Source: Fasciola hepatica (Eukaryota > Platyhelminthes > Trematoda > Plagiorchiida > Fasciolidae). Taken from it: DNA of 64,000 bases. Each line of letters begins with the position of its first letter. Position 1 is the stretch's first letter. Below, in pieces: positions 57,403-64,000 of this stretch. The stretch lies in the NCBI GenBank assembly GCA_948099385.1, contig CANUEZ040000184.1:1-64000 (forward strand), read 5' to 3'. Under the pieces are notes generated by a model. That model was not told the DNA's origin. It was given only the letters and a program-made list of their open reading frames with translations, and made no database searches. Position numbers and translations under genes: made by a program.

Positions 57403-57836
57403 GAATGAAGTTCCTATGGTTGCAGTCTTTGAGAGACGCATATGTACGGACCCAGTTGAAGGGTCTCGAGGAAGCGATGGAGCTCTCGGGGATCCAATCG
57501 TAAAGGAAAAATTTGAAGGTTCTTCGAGCGCTTCTCAAGGGTGCGTTATGAAGAGAACTGAAGGAGATGAAGAAAGCATCCGCCAAGGATGTCCTGGTTG
57601 CACCATTCGACACTCCAGCAGACTGTCAGGAGGCAGTGTGGCAGTTAGAGATAGCTAAGCTAGGAGTTGGTGCGGACCTGATGTTGCACGCTGTAGCTCT
57701 TCGTTCGCTCCTGGATCGTGAGTTGCCCACGTTAAACGTGGTAACATGGGTTGAACTGTTTTGGGGCCGATATGAGGACAGTCTACCAGAACTTTTTGCA
57801 AGGAATAATCAGCAAAGCCCGCATCGGGGGTTCTAA
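57403..57836 (+). pseudogene. Coding relic of an unrecognised helical protein
   Basis: One frame keeps protein-like sequence over about 145 codons, interrupted by two stops (TAA after GIQS and TGA after LLKGAL). It contains FLWLQSLRDAYVRTQLKGLE, then LKVLRALLKGAL, KKASAKDVLVAPFDTPADC, VGADLMLHAVALRSLLDREL and LFWGRYEDSLPELF. It is rich in Leu and charged residues and looks like a decayed transposable-element structural (gag-like) or host protein. No family is assigned. Confidence 0.4.
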
Positions 57837-59079
57837 CTTCAACCCAGAAGCCTTGAACACACGGTCTCCGAACGGCTTTGGCACTGGAACCACACTGTGG
57901 TCACGAAAATGAATTTTCCAACTAATAAAACGTACCGGATAAAAGGTTGTTCAATCGGTATCGAGCCTCAGGACAGCAATAAAATAATTAGGCTACAGTT
58001 GATCTGCTCATTTGCATCAACGTTTACCTGTCAATAGTAATCCAGAACTCATTCGGTTATTGGGCGCAATCACTGTTCATATGCTTAGTTTCAGCTCACA
58101 ATATGGTGCCATCACTTCCCTTGTCACCCCATGATCCTTATTTTTATCATATACACAAGCCATCACAAATGTAGTGGAAGATGTTCTGCCACGCTGGGCC
58201 ACTGCCCTATGATTGGCTCTCCGATTGTCCTAATTTTTCCCCGCCAGCTAAGCGTGAACAACTTCTACCCGAAACAGCACAGAAGTGATTCTCGAACAAC
58301 GTATATGGAAATCACAAAGACGAGATCTGTTGTCAGGAGGTTCAACAGAAAAGAAGCTGTAACATGGTGTCAAAGTCTGCACACGGCTCCACAAAGAATG
58401 GACCGTGGTCACAATTCGCCTGACCTTAAATTGCTATAACCCACTAAACGTTAGAGAAGGTGGCAGCCACACCATCCACTTGTCTCCGGCCCAATAATTT
58501 GGACATGGAAACCTGTGTATCACAACAGCGGAATAGGCGATCACGTACCAATTACCGTTAGAACTTACAGGTATCGTTGATTGTGACGCATTGGTAATTT
58601 TACTCTGCATACATATTTTGAGTTTCGTGACTTAATTGGTTTATTACAGAATATTGGACAATGAATGTGATTTGTCCAAAGCTTCCTCGAATCTATGTTG
58701 ATTCTTTGTTGCTCCATGTGTAGTTGAATGTGCATGACCTTGGTTACCGAAGAAAAGTGCTCTGAGCAATTTAGGCTAAGAATCACCAAAGTATGGAAAT
58801 ATAGCTGAAATGGCTAACATGATCACGTAAGCTGTATTTAGATGTTAAATATGTAAATTGTTCGGTAGAAGCCGTCTTTCAAGCCAATGTATTTTTCATT
58901 TATTTGACTATAGAAGATCAAAAGAAATGTCATCATAACTGGGACAACTGACGTGATATGTAATATACTATTGTTTTTTATCGACGACTGTCTGACTTTA
59001 CGAAAAAGGGAAGTTTCAAACTACATCAGCGAGAACGTTGATGTCAAGGTCGTTTCCATGCACGGTGTCAGCCGCTTAC
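57837..59079. other. Intergenic stretch, no gene seen
   Basis: Nothing recognisable on either strand. Confidence 0.45.
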
Positions 59080-59765
59080 ATTGCTGTCATGATAAAGTGG
59101 AACAAAAGCAAGATATATGTCACCCCCGTAAAGGGGAGCACAGCGGAATTGCAAATGCCCATAATTATGAATTTTCGGTGATGGATCATGTCCAGTATTT
59201 TTTACATGGACAGGAGCACCAATTATCAGATAACTCACAAAAATATCTCAGAAATACACACCACTGAGGCAGAAATCCAAACATACCGAAGGAAGAGAAT
59301 TATTTCGTACGCTTTTTGCTCAAAGGAACAGAGCCGCCAATTCCCGCCCTTAATCCAGCGTGAGAATATTCCCAGGCACTCTCATTTCCTGTTGCAGATT
59401 AGGAAGACGTAAGTTCAGATGTGTCGAGTAACAGGAGACACGAAGGTTCCATTAAAGACCCGGAAAAAGATTCCATCAGAGGATTAAAATCACAAAACCT
59501 GACATTTTGGTGATCGGTTTATTTTGCAGGCCAGCGCAGCGTAAGACAGAAAAAAATCATTTGTATTAAGGGACTCACCGGAAAATGGATCCCGCCGAAT
59601 GCTAAGATACCACATCGACCAATATTATTGATTTGAATCCGAACAGAACTTGATTGGTCTTGTTGGAAGACTTCAATTAGAGGCACCTTGATTAGTGTGA
59701 AATCTTCAACGTTACGACTGAATAATTCACAGAACTCAATAAAAGTATAATGTCTCTAGCCGTTT
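59080..59765 (-). pseudogene. Gene-like copy B of an unrecognised family (partner at 47.2-47.9 kb)
   Basis: On the minus strand, block 1 (59765-59579) encodes FIEFCELFSRNVEDF, then LIKVPLIEVFQQDQSSS and IQINNIGRCGILAFGGIHFP. It ends at a perfect donor (CCG|GTGAGT, 59579/59578). Block 2 begins after an acceptor-like GGATTTCTGCCTCAG near 59265 and encodes LSDNWCSCP or, in another frame, LIIGAPVHV. Block 1 is intact here, while block 2 matches copy A only across a frame shift. It may be the 3' part of the gene whose upstream exon is at 60189-60524, which has the same orientation. Confidence 0.5.
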
Positions 59766-59849
59766 TCCAGAATAACGCTTCATGCTAGGTATCACGAGAG
59801 GCTCGTAAATATATCCATGCAGAACGATTTGTCTGTCTATTATTCACTT

Positions 59850-60524
59850 TCAGACTTGTGGAAGTATGTCCCATTTTATGGTCCAGCTCGTATAATTGTA
59901 TCCAAGTAGCACAGATTTAAACGTAATCGTCAACATTTCTTCCGTCCTGAAAAAGAAAGTCAACGGGATCCCTCTGCACTCACCACTAGAGTCTAAAGTG
60001 GAAAATTTGATGGAGTATAGGTCAAAATTGTATTTCGTAACTATTATGGCAGACCCTATGCCGAGGAGACTGTGAAAACTCCTGAATAATGAACACCAAT
60101 GTGCTTGAAAGTTGTGTTTCAATTATTGTTTGGATCACTTCAGTCTGAATAAATCTTGTTTCGTATTCCTTCAGAGTCTGGTATTCCGTCATGATTGGGG
60201 TCGACTGTGAGTGGCGTAAGCAGGGTTTCGTCTCAATTTTGAGCATATTTTTTTCACCGCACCCTGGTAGATCACAATGGTTGTTGCCTTAGAACCTTGC
60301 CTCCATTTACTGATTTCGTAGATACTCAGTTCTTTAGTTCTGCAATAATGCTGTAATGTACGTGGGCAAAACGCGATAGTCGGAAACCCGTATACAATAG
60401 GTTCGACAATACCAGTATTGTTTTGAATGAGGTTAGTTCCAAGTACAGCTGTAGTGATTGAGGTAAACGATGAATCAATGACCGAAAAAGAGAACCAGAT
60501 CAAAAGAGCGCAGAGGAATTCCAC
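59850..60524 (-). CDS. Possible DEG/ENaC-type channel exon(s), first membrane segment
   Basis: The frame 60524-60189 begins after a stop, with an acceptor-like CCTTAAG just before VEFLCALL. It reads a hydrophobic segment (LCALLIWFSFSVIDSSFTSI), then NNTGIVEPIVYGFPTIAFCP. A single membrane helix followed about 25 residues later by FP.(V/I).(F)C is the layout after TM1 in degenerin/epithelial sodium channels. A donor-like CAG|GTGCGG near 60260 and an acceptor CCACTCACAG near 60206 could remove 58 nt and join TPIMTEYQTLKEYETRF. A further frame (60122-59850) encodes KYNFDLYSIKFSTLDSSGEC and FFFRTEEMLTITFKSVLLGY. The exon structure is unresolved, and the gene could be a pseudogene. Confidence 0.4.
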
Positions 60525-61281
60525 AACTTAAGGTTTGATTTCTCAAAGATTTCTCAAACGAATCCAACAATCCATGTTTCTGTTCAGAAGTATCCTCGAA
60601 ACGAAAATGATTCGCTTGATTGCTCAGGCGCTGAAGATGAATGATAGTAGTACCGGAAGGGGATGTATTTCCCGATTGTGTTCATGAAAAATAATATTCT
60701 AAGCCTTCAGGAAGCCGTTGGTTGTTTGTTTGTTTTCTAAGTTTCAGAAAAATGACCAGCATAGCGACTGGGATGTGCGGAACAACAGTATTTGTTCAAA
60801 ATCAAAACAAAATGCATTCTGTACTCATTTGCATGCTCAAAAGGAGATCTGATTTGGATGCCGTTCCCATTTTCCAAACGGCTGGACACATGGCATTCGG
60901 ACTGCTATTCTAAATTCACTTCTCTTTACTTCTCTTTCACTCTCTCTCTCTATCGTTCTCCCTTATGGTCCGATATTTGGAAACCGTCGCACATGATCGT
61001 GTGACGTAACCCGAAAACAGTTATCGATAGAGGCATTAACCGAAACACTTGTGAAGGAAAAATGTGAACAGTTGCAGGTGGGGTGGAGATTTCTCATCTG
61101 TCGATCCTATTCAGAATTGAACAGAGAGAAAGCAATTCTTTCCAAAAGCTGCACTTCTTGGTGCACGTCCACTCAAACGTGTTTATCAGTGAATATAACT
61201 TGAAATATGGGCTGACATCTCTTAACCGGGGTAGACATTTAGCCATGAGGACTGACCTAGTATCTTTCTATTTACTTCCTT

Positions 61282-61285
<4 letters not shown>
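60525..61285. other. Intergenic stretch, no gene seen
   Basis: Short TC-rich run near 60920-60955. No recognised motif. Confidence 0.5.

Positions 61286-61337
<52 letters not shown>
61286..61337. repeat. (TA)n microsatellite at a SINE tail
   Basis: 52-bp TA run abutting the 3' side of the minus-strand SINE at 61338-61478, so it probably grew from the SINE tail. Confidence 0.95.
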
Positions 61338-61338
<1 letters not shown>

Positions 61339-61478
61339 CTGCAGGAAAGGGGTCGCAGCCAGTCTGAAGCTGTCAGTTGAAGAGTGTGACCCACCGCGGA
61401 AGCAGGAGTCGAAGCCGGGACGGAAGGTTTGAAAGCCCGCCGTGATGACCTTTTTACCAAAGCCCGTCACCATTACAA
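61338..61478 (-). repeat. tRNA-derived SINE
   Basis: On the minus strand: GTGACGGGCTTTGGTAAAAA (A-box region, diverged), GGTCATCACGGCGGGCTTTC, a B-box-like CGGCTTCGACTCCTGC, a body, and GCGACCCCTTTCCTGCAG before the TA tail. Same family as 42325-42445. Confidence 0.7.
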
Positions 61479-62097
61479 ATCGAACCGATATTCCCTCTCC
61501 ATTTAATTTGCGGGTTAAGGAAATCACTGAGTAATTCGTAAGTGACTGAAGCTATCATGCGACTTCCAGATGCCGCACATAAGATCGCGGACCTAGATTG
61601 AGAGAAACCCGAGTCTGGTTTCGATTGCAATAGGACAGAATTGGGTTCAAGGTTCGCCACAGTCGGAGACGTTTACGATGGAATTGTACAGTGGGGGAAA
61701 ATAAATCAAATTCATTTGTTAGAGCTCAAATAGAGCATTATGAAATGGACAGCAAATGACTGATGAGGAACGAATTTAGTTGCACAGATTTCCTCTATTC
61801 GACTCCGTACTCTAAAACGGAAACTTTTCGTGATGCTGTTCAGAAGTGAGACAATTCCCATGTTCTATTGATTACTCGGCATTTCTTTGCTACTTTGCTC
61901 CGAACTTTGCGCTCCCCGATGATCGGCCGAATTTGATCCAATGGACTATAGAAATGAGGCAAAACCCTGAAGTCAAGCGAAAACTTTATGAGTCGATCTG
62001 GATCGTCTAGCACTTACTGTGAGAGATTCACACTGACCTACACAGGACGCACTCGAATCTCGGCCGCAAATTTGGAGATATTCACGGATGATGATGC
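61479..62097. other. Intergenic stretch, no gene seen
   Basis: Nothing recognisable on either strand. Confidence 0.5.
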
Positions 62098-62554
<457 letters not shown>

Positions 62555-62782
62555 AATGACTATCGTTTTCGAACCGGGTTTGTTTAGGTGTGTTCTTATC
62601 GTGTACTCGTTCAATGGTAGCACAAATTACGTAAAACTCGGTTTTGTTTGCAAGTAATTTGATAGCTTCCGAAAGCGCAAAAGTGAAAGCTGGTATGCAA
62701 TCTCCTTGGATCGAGCAGGGCTTCCTGTGCGCAGCGAAATGTGATCGGGTAAAGTTCGAATCAAGGTGTGCGTGTGTGTGTG

Positions 62783-62813
<31 letters not shown>

Positions 62814-63494
62814 ACGCCAGCGTCAGGATGGCTTCCAATGAGCGCGGATCAATAGGACTATCAGAATGTTAGATTAGGTGCTTTTTGTGATCAACTCGGA
62901 ATTTGATCAAGCCATTCAACAGTACCGAAATTTTGGCTCTATTGCCAACATTTTTGACAATACTGTGTTACTCAAATATCAGAAACACTAAACACATTCT
63001 TATTTCTTTTAGGGAGTTATAAGTCTTCAAGACTTGCCCATTCCATTGTCTCCTTTTCCTGTACTTCCACATCTCGATGTAACTTTTGATTCGTCCACCA
63101 AGGGTACAGTGCACACCAGGTGATTAGACCAGCTCTGCTTCATACGCTCTAAAACTTGGCATTTGTGTGTGAAATGCACACGAAAGCTTTGGACCCTTCG
63201 GTATTGTTGTGCTCGAATACAGTGGGGAAGCTGAATCCGCAATGGTAATTTCAGTTGTGGGTGAATTTTAATCTGAACAAGTTGCGGCAGTGAAGACACG
63301 TTTTATAAACGTCATTATCTCGATATAAATAGCTCTCCGGGGTAATTTATAATTGAGGAATAGGTCATGGGTGTTTATTATTATTTGCCTGAGCACGAGT
63401 GCCCATGTTGCTATTAGGGATAACTGGCAGTCAGACCCCTGAGACTTGAAGTGGAGAACTACGTAAGGTCCCAATAGGTCAAGAGTGGTAGCAG
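62555..63494. other. Intergenic stretch with a GT repeat
   Basis: Contains an interrupted (GT)n run at about 62768-62813. No gene recognised. Confidence 0.5.
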
Positions 63495-63612
63495 GCCGAA
63501 CGACAGTGGACTACTTTCTACCACCAAAGTAACCGGTGATAGTGGGGAATCAAATCGCTGACCTTCGAGGTGGTAAGCAAAGGCTCTAAACCACTCGGCC
63601 ACTACCGGCTAT
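63495..63612 (-). repeat. tRNA-derived SINE with a strong A box
   Basis: On the minus strand: GTAGTGGCCGAGTGGTTTAG (A box of tRNA-Ser/Leu type), then a B-box-like GATTTGATTCCCC about 35 nt later, then a body CCGGTTACTTTGGTGGTAGA. A tRNA-like 5' GTAGTGG can pair with the downstream CCACTAT, but the extra body and imperfect stem argue for a SINE. A fragment of the same family lies at about 45183-45225. Confidence 0.65.
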
Positions 63613-64000
63613 GAAGATAAGTTCATAAAATGGTGAAAAGGTTGAAAAGTCTTATCAGGTTATCTTAGTCATGGGGGACCTATCAGACTTGTGAGTGGGG
63701 TCCACGGGACCAACCCTTCCGATTTCGCAGATGACAGGGCCAATACCTGTGATATGGTCATATACTCTCATTCAGACTCCTTATTCGCCTAACTGGTGAA
63801 TGAGTACTGCTGGTGATTCCTAACAAGGATTAAAACAACTGTACAGTGCTTGGTTGGTCTGCAACGGTGAACAGAGCAAGATGTATCACATTATACAAAT
63901 CTATCCCCCTACTACTCATATTCTTGTAGCTGTTCATGCTTGCCGTGCACTTTTTCAGAATACATCATGCTAGTGCATGTTTGTTTTCGTTCTTCTCATC
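63613..64000. other. Window end, no gene seen
   Basis: Nothing recognisable in the last 390 bases. Confidence 0.5.

Noticed and set aside
63495..63612. Possible functional tRNA gene (Ser/Leu-like A box)
   Set aside because: The acceptor stem is imperfect and the sequence continues into a body shared with another SINE fragment.

Overview
This is eukaryotic, intron-rich and repeat-rich DNA. The codon usage of its one large gene, the trematode-style muscle myosin, the very short introns (42-273 bp with one exception), the Penelope-like and Tc1-like relics, the tRNA-derived SINEs and the enormous pure microsatellites together suggest a parasitic flatworm, probably a digenean trematode. The species cannot be fixed from the window.

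The centre of the window is one complete gene on the minus strand. It is a muscle (class II) myosin heavy chain whose coding exons run from 27113 down to 16911. I could join 26 coding exons with GT-AG boundaries and consistent phase. They sum to 5841 nt, which is 1946 residues plus a stop, the normal length for the family. P-loop, switch 1, switch 2, SH1/SH2 cysteines, two IQ motifs, the head-rod proline and the full coiled-coil rod are all present. The one long intron (1.33 kb) contains an extra, phase-matched exon (22777-22841). It encodes a second version of actin-binding loop 2, so the gene appears to make two motor isoforms by mutually exclusive splicing.

Left of myosin: an exon of an unrecognised single-pass membrane protein (3127-3870, minus), a decayed Tc1-like transposon (4410-5900), and a 4-kb DNA transposon (6119-10133). 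The 4-kb element has ~487-bp inverted repeats that are about 98% identical, flanks a broken DDE transposase, and contains a nested non-LTR retrotransposon fragment. SINEs, another Tc1-type relic and unremarkable DNA follow.

Right of myosin there is no clearly intact gene. In order: SINEs; a Penelope-like element with an RT and a GIY-YIG region (about 31.7-33.6 kb); a perfect 985-bp (GTTCA)n array; a Tc1-like copy with recognisable terminal repeats (39.2-40.7 kb); two HTH-type transposase relics (42.8-43.9 kb); a 1.9-kb (TATG)n array (48466-50356); a pair of inverted, diverged gene-like copies (47.2-47.9 and 59.1-59.8 kb); a possible DEG/ENaC channel exon (about 60.2-60.5 kb); a (GCT)n(GAT)n array (62.1-62.6 kb); and several SINEs. 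Coordinates of transposons and SINEs are approximate because they were placed by eye.
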